From: Prunus persica
Lineage: Eukaryota > Streptophyta > Magnoliopsida > Rosales > Rosaceae
Direction: 5' to 3'
Assembly: GCF_000346465.2 (NCBI RefSeq)
Contig: NC_034015.1
Coordinates: 18,709,510-18,773,509, forward strand
DNA: 64,000 nucleotides
The position numbers and the translations under genes were made by a program. The first letter of the stretch is position 1. The number at the start of each line of letters is the position of its first letter. The notes under the pieces were generated by a model. The model was not told the DNA's origin. It saw only the letters and a list, made by a program, of their open reading frames with translations, and searched no databases. Positions 10,993-21,097 of the stretch are shown one piece after another.

Positions 10993-11220
10993 CAGGGGCG
11001 GTGGCAGGGTAGGCAGCCGCCAACTCCATTTTTTGCCAAACTAAAAATTACTCAATACCCAATACAATCAAATTTCTTCTGTTTACTCAAACCCAACCCA
11101 CCAGGGGCAGTCCTACCCTAAGAGCAGGGTAGGCAGCGGCTACTCCATTTTTTGCCAAACCAAAAATTATCCAATACCCAATACAATCAAATTTCTTCTG
11201 CCTACTCAAACCCAACCCGC
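10993..11220. repeat. Tandem ~109-bp direct repeat at the hAT left end
   Basis: Copies start with caggggc at 10993 and again at 11102, and share aggcagc, actccattttttgccaaac and caatacccaatacaatcaa. The element's terminus is therefore duplicated. Confidence 0.85.
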
Positions 11221-11324
11221 TCAAATTTTTTCCTTTAACAAAAACAATAGCCTAGCACACTCAAACTTTCTCCTTTAACAAGAACAATAAAAAGCAATAT
11301 AAGCATGTGAAAGATGTGAAAGTT

Positions 11325-11552
11325 GTATGAAGATTTTTTTTTTTTTTAAAATTACAAAAAAGGTGGTAGGAGTGTCACCTCTTCGAGCCGGGCACGAATT
11401 ATGGGAAAGTTCTCCCCAAGAGGTTCGTTACACATGCAGAGGATCGAACTCAGGACCTCAGTGTGGAGCCCGATCACATTCGCCCAACATGTGTGGCCTA
11501 GCCCATTCAATTTTCCACTAGACCAAACCCACTTGGGTATGGAGATATTTTT
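11325..11552 (-). mobile_element. SINE-like insertion inside the hAT element
   Basis: On the minus strand it shows an A-box-like ggtctagtgg at 11524-11515 and a B-box-like gagttcgatcc at 11451-11441, the two parts of a tRNA-type internal promoter. It ends in a run of A residues (the T run at 11334-11347 on the plus strand). Similar flanks gtatgaagattttt (left) and gtatggagatattttt (right) may be a target duplication. The spacing between the boxes is wider than in a tRNA, so the call is tentative. Confidence 0.5.
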
Positions 11553-11557
11553 CAACG

Positions 11558-12118
11558 TTGACTAACATTGTGAATTTTGTTAGTGCGTCTGCTAAGCGCT
11601 GTAATGAGTTAAATTTATTTCGAAAAGCTAAACTCAAAGAGTTGTTAGATTTTGGGGAACTTGAGACAGATAGAAGACTTAATCAAGGTCGTAGTTTGAA
11701 ACGAGCTGGAGCCGCTCGTTGGGGATCTCACTTTGCCTCTATTACAAGTTTGATGAGTTTATTTAAAGAGACTAAAATACTTCTCCAAGAAATCAGTGAT
11801 TATGGACCTAACCAACAATTTCATGGCAATGCAAAGAGTAACTATATTGCTATGATGTCTTTTGAGTTTGTGTTTTCATTGTTTTTGATTGATAAAATAA
11901 TGGGATTGACCAACTTTCTTTGTCAACTGTTTCAGACAAAAACCTAAGATATTGCAAGTGCTTTAAACTTTGTTGAAAACACGAAATCACAGTTCCAAGA
12001 TATGAGGGCACATGACTGGGATGATTTATTCATGGGTGTGGTATCATTTTGTGAACAACATGGTATTAATGTTCCTGATATGAGTTCTCGTTATATGAGT
12101 CCCTACCATAAGAATGAG
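11558..12118 (+). pseudogene. hAT transposase fragment, middle part
   Basis: Open stretches at 11558-11947 and 12002-12118 encode residues such as RWGSHFASI and LCQLFQTKT and later GINVPDMSSRY, which are typical of the plant hAT proteins annotated as TTF-type or MYM-type zinc-finger transposases (RWGSHY, LLQRKDQDI, GIEVPNMD). A stop at 11946 splits them. The N-terminal zinc finger is missing. Confidence 0.8.
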
Positions 12119-12134
12119 GAAACCCGCTTCTTTA

Positions 12135-12400
12135 TTATATTTTGTAAATATCTCTTCCTTCCCTTCCAAAGAATATTTTTCTTAGAAGTCGGCGAATCGT
12201 AAAAGGACTTGTATAAAATGATTGCTATCTTTCGGCTTTCCACTTACCCGGTTCCCCACGCGGCGAATGGGTACGTCCGGGGTCGATCGTATAGATTGAC
12301 GCAAAATTTTTTTATTTTAACGAATCGTGCCGCCGAAGAAACCTCACCCTAACCACATAAAGCCAAAAAATTAGCGGTCGTTTTTGTCAATAAAAAGATT
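12135..12400. other. Compositionally foreign insert within the hAT transposase
   Basis: The transposase reading stops after a YHKNEETRFF segment and resumes near 12418 with [10 protein letters not shown]. The ~265 bp between them are much richer in CG words (ccacgcggcgaatgggtacg, gtcgatcg, cgccgccg) than the surroundings. It holds a 44-codon frame at 12218-12352 (starts MIAIFRLSTYPVPHAA). I could not identify it. Organelle-derived DNA is one possibility. Confidence 0.45.
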
Positions 12401-12417
12401 TTATTACAGTTGAACAT

Positions 12418-12979
12418 TACTATTACATTAATGTATTTAATGATGTGATAGATTGCATGGTGAGGGAGTTAAATGACAGATTTCTAGAGCAAACAGTTAA
12501 ACTTTTTATTTTTAGCTCAGCATTTGATCATCGTAATTCCTTCAAATCAATCAATATTGGGCATCTATGTAAACTTGCTGAGAAATTCTATCATGCTGAT
12601 TTCAGTCCAAGTGACTTGAAAGCTTTAGAAATTGGGATGAGGTATTTCAAAATGATAAGCATCGCCTTCCCCGCTTTAAGGACCTCACCACTCTTCCTCA
12701 GTTATGTCAACAATTGGTGGAAACAACTTTGGGAGAAAACTACTATTTGCTTTACAAGTTGATTTAGTTGGTGTTGACTCTTCATGTTTCTACAGCAACA
12801 AAGAACGAGCTTTTTCATTTATGAGAATTATTAAGAATAGACTTTGGAGCACCATAGCTGATGAATTCCTTACTGATTGCATGATTCTCCACATTGAAAG
12901 AGAGTTTGCTCATAATATCGATAATGAAGAGATAATTGAGGAATTTAAGATTTTTAAGCCTTGCAGGGTAAAGTTTTAG
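12418..12979 (+). pseudogene. hAT transposase fragment with C-terminal dimerisation domain
   Basis: Pieces at 12445-12762 and 12704-12979 overlap in different frames, so there is at least one frameshift near 12740. The last piece reads ERAFSFMRIIKNRLWSTIAD, the hAT dimerisation signature (usually TTERSFSAMKIVKTRLR). It ends with IIEEFKIFKPCRV. Together with 11558-12118 this is the remnant of one transposase gene. Confidence 0.85.
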
Positions 12980-13919
12980 ATTTAAATAGTTTAGTTTTGT
13001 GTTGCATTGCATTTACTTCTTGTTTTTCTGTTAAGCGTTTATTTATATATAGATATGCATATTTGATGGTAAGGCTCATTACGTCCCCCCTAACTAGATG
13101 TATCTTTTTCTTCTTTTTTTTGTGCCCCTAAAGTGATAATTTGTTAGCCTTTTCCCATCTGTGTTCTATAGCTATGACCAATCAAACAGATGAAGTATAT
13201 ATTCAGCATATGCTGCAACTATTTTCCTGAATTGATCAATACATTAACAAAATATATAGGCTTATTTCATGTGTTGCTAGTACTGAAGGTTGTGTTTTAA
13301 GATTTGAAGTCCAGCAGGAGAAGCCGAAAAATGGTGAGCAGATTGTGGTCCTTGAGAAAATGGGGAAAGATATTCCAGGGAAGCCATTTTGACTGCTAAA
13401 AGGTGCCAGAGGACTGGGAATTCTGTGGATATCAGAAATTCCCCTTCTTGTAGGGTTCTTGGATTTCAATATAGGATGGTAAAAAGTCTTTACAACTTCT
13501 GTCTCTTTCTGGTGTATCTTTACTAAGATTCTTCTAGAGTTCACCTTATCATCGGAAGATGGCACCAACACCACATTGATTTTACTTGAATATGAGCCAA
13601 TGATTACCAAAAAAGAAAAAAGAAAAACAAATTTGTATGAGAGCAAATGTAGAATAATGTATGGACAATTAATTCAACCTCAATTATGTGTTATGACATA
13701 ATGGAAAAACTCATATTCATATAAAGATATAGACAATCTAATCTCAATTGTGTTATGTTAATAAGTAATTTTTTCGTCCTTAACCAAGTTGACAGAGAAA
13801 AATTAAGGAGTCCCAAGCGCATTGCTCTTACACCCGCACCGTGTACACCCGCCTTTGTAACACTTTCCCGGCTCATGGACGCCCGTCACCTGGAGTCAGT
13901 AAAATATGTACAATGTAGA

Positions 13920-14295
13920 CATCATAAGAAGAAAGCAGCACTATCACTTACATCAACCACAAGAATACCACCTGCCACTTCCTCATCCTCAAAGTCCTGC
14001 ATACCAGTTATATATTGGGGAAGGTTAGAAAAACAGCTGGAAGAAGTACTAAGAAGAAAGGAGCAATATCACTTACATCATCAACAATATGAATACCACC
14101 CGCCACTTTCTCAAGGTCCTGCATTCCAGTTATATATTGTGAATTGAAAATTAGAGAAACAGCTGGAAGGAGAACTAAATTAACATGTACCTTTATGTAC
14201 AACATGGTTTAAAATTCAAATCACTTTATGCACCTCTATATAGGAACCATTGGGACCAAAAAGAAGTGTTTTCAGTTCGGAATGTTGTTCCTGCA
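13920..14295 (-). pseudogene. KRR1-like relic, minus-strand copy in block 2
   Basis: It has the same exon-like pieces as 8490-9121: the GPNGSYIE-like piece at about 14295-14240 and the doubled DLEKVAGG piece at about 14118-14078 and 13993-13945. The third piece (GSLEGLR) is deleted here. Confidence 0.45.
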
Positions 14296-14520
14296 CAAAA
14301 TATAGATTAGACCAAAGGCTCATATTACTTGCCTAATGCTCACATTAATTCCAAATTTGATAAAAATTATGAAGATCAAGCAAAATCTTTAACACCATGT
14401 TCCAGTGCTGAAGTTAAGAAGTACGCCACTTAATTAATGGTGTGCAGAAAGGAAATAATACACAGCTGTTTAATTGTTTTTGCTAGATGTTTTTCTAACT
14501 GTTGGCAATATAATTGGGGT

Positions 14521-14850
14521 GCAGGCACTTTAAAAACTGGCAGGTTGTAATGTTGTTCTTGCTGAGGTAAGTGTTACAGTTGCTTTGTGATTTTGATGGC
14601 TACATTGCTTGCACATCTTGTTCTATCTAATATTTTTAATTTGCATGTAAACTATCAGTGGAAGGAGGCATTATTTTAGCTATAGGCCCATTTGAAGGAT
14701 TAAGGTTGATGAGGACATTCATGGAAGACTGCATTGTTTGCAACGGTTCCCCTCGAAACCCTTATCCGTCGGGTTAGAGATGTGGATCGTATGGCTGTTT
14801 ACGGTAATCTGCGTTATATCTCTGGTGACGGCTTTGAGTGCAAGGAATGA
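14521..14850 (+). pseudogene. KRR1-like relic, plus-strand copy in block 2
   Basis: It is the counterpart of 9344-9671. An extra A in the cgaaacccttat stretch near 14755 shifts the frame relative to block 1, so the tail after CNGSP is no longer the same protein. The GPFEGLRLMRTFMED part is retained. Confidence 0.5.
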
Positions 14851-15130
14851 TTTTGGAGCCGTTGCCTTCTTTTCTCTGTGAATTCTGAATTCTATATGGG
14901 GTCGAGAGTAGTATTGAACATTAGTATATTAAACAATTTCCTCCGTTCATCAAACATTATTTTGGTATATATAGTTACCAACTTTCCATATTATCCTTAC
15001 TTTTTCAAATTTTTTTCTTAACAATACGATATTCTAAACTACTCTAAAATACGGGGAGGGAGATTTGAGCTTAGGTGCAACTGGGTGGACACAGCTGCTA
15101 ATGCGTATGCTCCTTAGTTTCAAATCTATT

Positions 15131-15484
15131 ATTTGATTAGTTCGGGGTTTTAGAGTATATTATATCATTCTTATTTCTTGATTGACAAAGCAGGTTATCT
15201 TAATAATATAGATATTACAACGAATCTGGACCTGGAGATGCATTGTCATCTTAATTAAGATACAAATAGATGGGGCATTTGCCTTCAACACAATGATACT
15301 TCTACAAGCATACAAAAAGCACGAACTAGAGTAAAATTTTACTGGTAATGCAGAAACTGCCACTGGGCAAAACAATCCTAAACTTACAGGCCTTCTCAAT
15401 CACAACAAGAAAACAAAGGGACATGAAATAAAAGAAAGATTCAATCTTTAGTGACCTTCTTCCTCTTCGGTATCTCAATAGACC
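15131..15484. other. 3' flank of germin-like copy 3, no gene seen
   Basis: This is AT-rich flank. The last ~90 bp (acaggccttctcaatcacaa, then gacct at the stop) match the 3' flank of copy 2 at 10130-10197. Confidence 0.5.
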
Positions 15485-16114
15485 TTAATTAGTGCCACCA
15501 AGAACACCCTTAAGCTTCTTTATCTGAGCAGCATCAAGGAAAGTAGTCTGCGCTATCAATTCGGTAGGTAAGTCATTTTTGAAGAGTGCAAAGTCCAGAA
15601 TCTGCAGACCAGGGCTTGGACTGCTGAAGCTAGGAAATGCAAGGGCCGGAGTGCCACCTCCATTCACTTGGAAGTGCAATAGTCCTTGAGGGAACACCAT
15701 AATGTCACCCTTCTTAAGAGTTTTCAGATAAGGTGTGTTATCTGAGGCAACAAACCCGGCAATTATTGTCCCTTGGACAACAAGTAAGACTTCTGAAGCT
15801 CCGGGGTGAGTGTGAAAGGGGATAACTCCACCCGGACCCAGGTCTAAACGAGCCAGTGAAATGCCAAGGCCATTCACACCAGGAAATTGGGCAGCAAATG
15901 CAGGGGTGACTGCTGCTTTGATGATATTTGTGGTGTTACCAGCAATGCCTAGGCCTGAGTACACAAAATCATTGATGGTAACTTTTGCAGGCTTCTTGCA
16001 AGAGTAGCCTGCAGGGCCATCAGGAGCTTTGTAGTCTGCAACACAGAAGTCTTGCACAGAGGCATGGGAAGAGGAGAGGAGGAGAAAAAATGTGAAGAAG
16101 ATAGGGAAAATCAT
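15485..16114 (-). CDS. ABP19A: Germin-like / auxin-binding protein ABP19a-type, copy 3 (209 aa)
   Basis: From memory this is identical or nearly so to peach auxin-binding protein ABP19a, an apoplastic germin-like protein. It is one exon of 209 aa. The signal peptide is about residues 1-19 ([19 protein letters not shown]). Cysteines 24 and 39 form the usual N-terminal disulfide. N-glycosylation is possible at Asn60 (NTT). Metal ligands are His101, His103 and Glu108 (HTHPGASE) and His147 (LLHFQVN). The protein ends GGTN. Known germin-like proteins form stable hexamers that bind manganese; enzymatic activity differs between members and cannot be read from this sequence. The start is the ATG shared by all three copies. 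A TATA box lies 72-80 bp upstream. Confidence 0.94.
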   Translation of the reverse strand: MIFPIFFTFFLLLSSSHASVQDFCVADYKAPDGPAGYSCKKPAKVTINDFVYSGLGIAGNTTNIIKAAVTPAFAAQFPGVNGLGISLARLDLGPGGVIPFHTHPGASEVLLVVQGTIIAGFVASDNTPYLKTLKKGDIMVFPQGLLHFQVNGGGTPALAFPSFSSPSPGLQILDFALFKNDLPTELIAQTTFLDAAQIKKLKGVLGGTN

Positions 16115-16185
16115 CTTGGCTGAGTGTAGCAGGTATTTGTTTAAGCCTTTTTGAGGTGTGCTTCTGTAAAGCAAATTGGGATTTA

Positions 16186-16194
16186 CATATATAG
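16186..16194 (-). promoter_or_regulatory. TATA box of germin-like copy 3
   Basis: The word acatatata lies 72-80 bp above the ATG, in sequence shared with copy 2. Confidence 0.55.
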
Positions 16195-16399
16195 CGGGAT
16201 AAAGTGAATATCTTGAACCATTGCAATTGGTTGGTAGGAATGTGCCCATGTAGGACTCACATGTGGAAAGATGTTAAGCATACGGCAAACGACAGATTTC
16301 AAGCTAGCTGTGATGCATGTGAACATGATATTTTCTTCATATAACAACAAGAAGCCTCTTTTTGCTTTTGAAAATGCAGTAACAGCAAGATCTTATTAA

Positions 16400-16740
16400 G
16401 AAAACAACTGACCTACGGTTTCAGAGTTATCACTAATTAATCATGCTGCATATCTAACAAGAGAATCCAAGGTTTTGTTTTAAGATTAAAAGTCCTTGAA
16501 GGTCTGAAAAAGGCACAACAGATTGCGGTCCTTGAGGTTTGAGCACATGGGAGAAAGATATTATGGGGGCATAAGAAGACATTTTGACAGCTAAAAGGAG
16601 GCAGGAAAATGGGAATGTGTGGCTATGAGAAGTTCCCCTTCTTGCAGGGTGCTTGGATTTCATTATTGAGAACTGTAAAGTCTTCTCAAATTCTGTCTCT
16701 TTGTATGTCTTAGCTGCAATATTCCTCTAGAGTTGAGTCA
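16400..16740. repeat. Partial third copy of the cluster flank
   Basis: From cctacggtttcagagttatc the sequence follows 7640 onward and then 7900-8150 (ttgtgttttaagat, gcagattg, ccccttcttg, tcaaattctgtctcttt), with deletions. It marks the outer edge of the germin duplications. Confidence 0.8.
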
Positions 16741-18717
16741 ATGTAGAAACTTATATTACAAATTACACATCGTGCCTTGAGCTTCATGCACGTAATATCG
16801 ATGCCTCAGTTGAAGTTTCTCACTAATATGCTTTATAGCAGTGGATTTTCAAAACAATGCCCCTATAAGTTATGCTACGTTCTATTTACCAACATTTACT
16901 GTCAATTTTTTTTACGCAGATTTGGCTTAGAGACAAACGAAATGTGGCGGTAACTTTTCTCTTTTGGTCATAATCTGTGGTTAATTTGAGTTCAGTTACT
17001 TCATTACTCAGTTGCAGAATGTAAAAATGAGAAGGAATCTTTTCTTTTGCCTAGGTCTAAAATCCTATATTTTGCGTGTGTGGTGTTTATAGAAGCTTTC
17101 AAGATAAGGTTATGAGCTTTTAGGATAACCATCCGCAGGGTGTAGCCTTCCATCTTTCACTTTCAGCCAACAAATACAAAAGCTCCGTACAGAATTTTGT
17201 TTGTGAAGTTGTCCAAAACACTATGATATGTGCCACTGATTCTAAATACAAAAAAATATAGATACAATAGTATAGAATGAGTTATATATCAACAGTACAT
17301 TATACAATTCTGAGTGAAGGAAAAAAGGTACATATAAAATTCTTTGCATGTAAAGAATCTGAAGATCAAGATTTAAACACAGAATGTCATGCTTAAATAG
17401 AAAAAAGGTTATGAGCAACACCCAGAAACCAAATCACCAAAAGCTAAATTCAAATCAAAAACCAGAAAAGGGAGTTCTGCCCATTTCTCATGAACCAAAT
17501 CACCAAAAGCTAAATATGAACTTAAATGGATGAGATTTGAGGATTTGAAGGAATGAGAGAAAATGATGGGACAGTCCCTCCAATAAAGCATGAGGTTCAT
17601 GAAATTTCATTACATTAGAAAATAAAGCTTCAAAGGGGAAAATGATAAATAAGTTTTTGGTATTTCCTGTTTGTTCAAAAAAAGAAAAAAAAAAGAAAAA
17701 AAAAAGTAGGGATAGATTGAATGGTTGAGGATGAATGAGAAGATTGAGCATTGTGCAAATCTTGTTTGCAATACTGGTTTCCTTAATTATGTTAAGTGAA
17801 AAGTAATATGAAAATAAATTAAATATCAATCTCTTTTTGTTATTTATTGGACAATGTGGGTAAAGTCAAAATGTCAAAAGGAAAAAAAGCTCGTAGAAGA
17901 AGAAAAAGTAGGTCCAGTAAAGTGACTAGGCAATATCGAATTAAATTAAATATGTATAGAAAGAAGAATGGCAAAATCTGGCAATATAAAAATGAAAAGG
18001 AAGAACAGGAATGATAGTATCCACAGAAATCTGTCCATGGGATCTTAATTACTGCACCTCCTGGGTTAACATTCCAAATGTACCATCTTTTTCCAAACTG
18101 TTGCACGCTGATTTGAAGGGGAAAATCCCCATCCAATTGTTGTACATCTTCAGCTGTGTCTGACTTGTGTCTCCTCATAAAAGAAAATCTGAGGAAAAGT
18201 TAAACAATTAGAATACAACATTAAAACCAGGCAAGCATCATGGATTAGTGGTAAGGATTAAAGTCAGCAAATCCAGTCTTAAAACAGGCATACTAATTGA
18301 GTACTTCTGTCAGTATATATATGGAATGGACTCTAAATTTGACCCAAGGTTGAAGTTGTTTAAGGAAAAGAGACCTCATTTTATCATCTCCTTCAGGTAA
18401 TTACCTAATTCCCTCTGGCCACTTGGGGTTGTGTTAGCTTGATATACATTGCTAATCCCATTTCTTGGCAACTTTTTGTTGGATCTAGTGGTTCCCTTTT
18501 GAAATTATCCCAAGGGATAAATTCCCAATAGTTTTAATAGTAAAATAAATTTTACAGGTTGTTATTTTCTGGATTCTACATTAACACTTTAATCATGCTC
18601 CTTTGCATATCAATAACAAATTAATCTAATTAGAAACATTGGACATTCTTGACAGAAATTATTTACTTACGTACACTAATCCAATACTAATCACCAGGCA
18701 CTGAGTGATCAAAAGTG
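16741..18717. other. Intergenic region and promoter of the first glucanase copy
   Basis: No gene is recognised. 17580-18700 is an imperfect duplicate of 22880-23605 upstream of the third glucanase (shared aaagcttca, cctgtttgttca, atccacagaaa, aatccagtct). A TATA-like tatatatatgg lies near 18313-18323. The minus-strand open frame 17840-18178 resembles no family I know. Confidence 0.55.
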
Positions 18718-19737
18718 ATGGAAGTACTGCATTGGATTGCATTCATTCTGTCCATTTTAGCAACCATTCACAACCATATAGGCCTTGTGGAAGCTTCTAC
18801 TGACATAGGTGTTTGCTATGGAATGTTAGGAGATGAGCTCCCTGCTGCTACAGAAGTGGTTAATCTGTACAAAAAATATGGCATTGGCAAAATCAGACTT
18901 TAATCCAAATCCTGCAGCACTCCAAGCACTGAGAGGGAGCAATATCGACGTCACTCTAGGCATCCCGAATGAAGAAAGCCAATTTGGCAGGAAGTCAAGG
19001 TGCTGTGAACACATGGTTTGCAGCCAATGTAGAGCCCTATGTAAATGACATTGTCTTCAATCACATTGCTGTTGGCAATGAGGTCATTCCTGGTTCCTTG
19101 GCCGAGCACATTTTGCCTGTCATGAAGTATCTACAGAACGTCATAAATGACAAAAACTTAGATGGTATTAAGGTGACCACTGTTTTGTCAGGGACTGCAT
19201 TAGCATCGTCATATCCGCCTTCAAATGGCGCATTCAAACCAGGGGCAAGCAATGTTATGAGTGCCATTCTTGCATTTTTATCGGCACGAGGATCACCCCT
19301 TATGATCAATGTGTATCCTTACTTTGCCTACTCATCTGACCCTGCCAATATACACTTGAACTACGCTCAATTCACTGCAACTAGTCTTGTGGTTCAGGAC
19401 GGGGCCCTGAGCTATTATAACCTGTTTGATGCCACGGTGGATGCTTTTTTTCGCAGCAATGGAGAAAGCAGGAGGGGGCGGTGTTGGTGTTGTGGTGTCT
19501 GAGAGTGGTTGGCCTTCTGATGGTAATGGAGATTTCACCACTCCAGAACTTGCAAGGACATATAACAGGAATTTCTTGAAGCACATAACCTCAAAGGCAG
19601 GGACACCAAAAAGACCTGGTGCTTACATTGAGGGGTACATTTTTGCCATGTTCAATGAGAATCAGAAACCTGAAGGTGTGGAGCAGCATTTCGGACTTTT
19701 TCATCCTAACATGCAACCTGTTTATCCTGTGTTTTAA
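18718..19737 (+). pseudogene. Beta-1,3-glucanase (GH17) copy 1, frameshifted
   Basis: The whole length aligns with the intact copies at 21098 and 23606, but three indels break the frame. Two bases are missing near 18900 (where LFDPNP should be read), two near 18975 (where NEDLP should be), and one T is extra in the run at 19445-19452. The sum is minus three, so the last part returns to the original frame and ends [11 protein letters not shown] like the others. The catalytic blocks VGNEVIPGS and [12 protein letters not shown] are still there, in different frames. As it stands no full protein can be made. The indels could also be sequencing errors; three in one gene makes decay likelier. Confidence 0.85.
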
Positions 19738-20808
19738 ATCAAGACACACCAAGTTTCAAGTCAAATTATGTATCTATAATGTAATAAAGACGTGAGTGAT
19801 CTTGAAATTTGGGATAAACAATCAATTCCCAATAGTATCTATGTTGGTAGCAATACAAAATTGCTTCACCATTGTTGGGAAATTGTGATCTTCTTGATGC
19901 CTTTTAATTATAATTTCATGTTGTTTCATTCTCTTTCTTTATTTTTGTTTTTTGTTTCAGTCTCTCTCGGAAAATAGCAGAGCATTTGGATTCTGGTAAA
20001 ATGAAGTTGGATTTGAGGAATCAAAGAAATGAGAGGAAAGGGTAGGAAGAAAATGAGGGTATCTTTGATTGCCTCCTCACATGTCGGGTTATTTAAGCCT
20101 AACATTTTGGGTGATGTGGGATGTGGGGCGTGGGACGTTGGGCTCAACACGTGGACATTATGCTTTGATATCGCATCAAAATATGAGCATGCAACCCAAA
20201 ACTAATCGACAATGAATTAGTAATTCAATTCCCCGATATGGGAGGATCCTCAAATAAATGCAGCATAAGGTTTCATGAAGTATTACAACATCGAGTTTCG
20301 TTAACTTGGTAGTCAAGTATCATGCTCGATATCATTTCGCATATCAAATTTAAAGTTCGCCTAGAGCTAGTGATTTTCTTTTTGACACTAGAAATCCGAT
20401 TTTTTTTTTAATAGAATCGTTTACTAAAGAAAATCAAATCATTATAAGCGGTGTAATTTAAGCCTGAACCAATATTTTCATTTATTAAAGAAATCACAGA
20501 AGAAGATACTCTTGCACTCCAGAATCAATATTTTTATCATTATCAAAGTAATATCTACCTGTAAATTCCTCAAGTTTGTCTGGATTCATTGTATCTGCTA
20601 GCTGTTCATAGCTTTGCACTTGTTTTAGGGATTTAATTACTGCCATAAAATACTTAATTTTAAGGATTTAATTACTGCAGTAAATTGCTTAAGTAAATGC
20701 ATTTACTTGCTATTATTGGCCAACTCTTGTAAATATAAAATCTCCCCTCTATGAGATGAATAATTCTCAGAAAATTCACAGCCTTTTCGGACCGACTGCT
20801 AGCTTCTT
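19738..20808. other. Intergenic region between glucanase copies 1 and 2
   Basis: No gene is seen. 20080-20350 (gggacgttgggctc, tcgcatcaaaatatgagcatg, gtattacaacatcgag) has the look of dispersed repeat sequence rather than unique spacer, but I cannot name the family. Confidence 0.4.
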
Positions 20809-20976
20809 TTAAGGTACGGGTCATGCTAGGGAGACCAACTTTAGATACCAACTTGTGTACCAACTCTCTAATAGAGGTGGAGCCCACCAATACAATGGGG
20901 TCCCACACTCTATTAAAAGAGTTGGTACACAAGTTGGTATCTAAAGTTGGTCTCCCTAGCATTTTCCTTAAGGTAC
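20809..20976. mobile_element. 150-bp Mutator-type MITE with 9-bp target duplication
   Basis: The element is 20818-20967. It is a near-perfect palindrome: atgctagggagaccaacttt at the left is repeated inverted at the right, giving arms of about 55-60 bp around a short core. The direct repeat ttaaggtac flanks it at 20809-20817 and 20968-20976. Glucanase copy 3 has one uninterrupted version of this site near 23494 (cttgaggtagtatcttcatgc). It sits about 130 bp above the start of glucanase copy 2. Confidence 0.9.
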
Positions 20977-21097
20977 ATACTGCTAGCTCCAAACTTTTTG
21001 CCTTTTTCTTTTTTTTCTTTTTTTTGTCACTCGTTAATTTATTTATGTATACTACTGCAGGTGTAAATATTAGCAGGCACTCCGTAAGCAGAAAGTG

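Larger units (their letters stand above)
10993..13120 (+). mobile_element. Decayed hAT transposon inserted upstream of germin copy 2
   Basis: The left edge is set by comparison with copy 3: the two promoters match through ggactcacatg and part at 10993, where this one reads caggggcgg, a typical hAT terminal start. The body carries pieces of a hAT transposase. The right edge is near 13120, where sequence rejoins the block 1 homologue; a degenerate tgcccct occurs there, the inverse of the left end. I found no clear 8-bp target duplication, so one edge may be deleted. Flank that should follow the insertion point is missing, so insertion or later recombination removed host DNA. Confidence 0.75.
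13130..15130. repeat. Tandem segmental duplication, block 2
   Basis: This is the second copy of 7740-9970, with high identity. It lacks the stretch equivalent to 8460-8700 and the one equivalent to 9740-9925. It ends before germin copy 3 in the same arrangement as block 1 ends before germin copy 2. Confidence 0.9.

Noticed and set aside
13081..13132. Right hAT terminus with 8-bp target duplication
   Set aside because: A tgcccct word is present, but the flanking eight bases do not match ctcacatg on the left, so I do not claim a target duplication.
17840..18178. 112-codon minus-strand frame upstream of glucanase copy 1
   Set aside because: No family recognised; the duplicate region upstream of copy 3 does not keep the frame.
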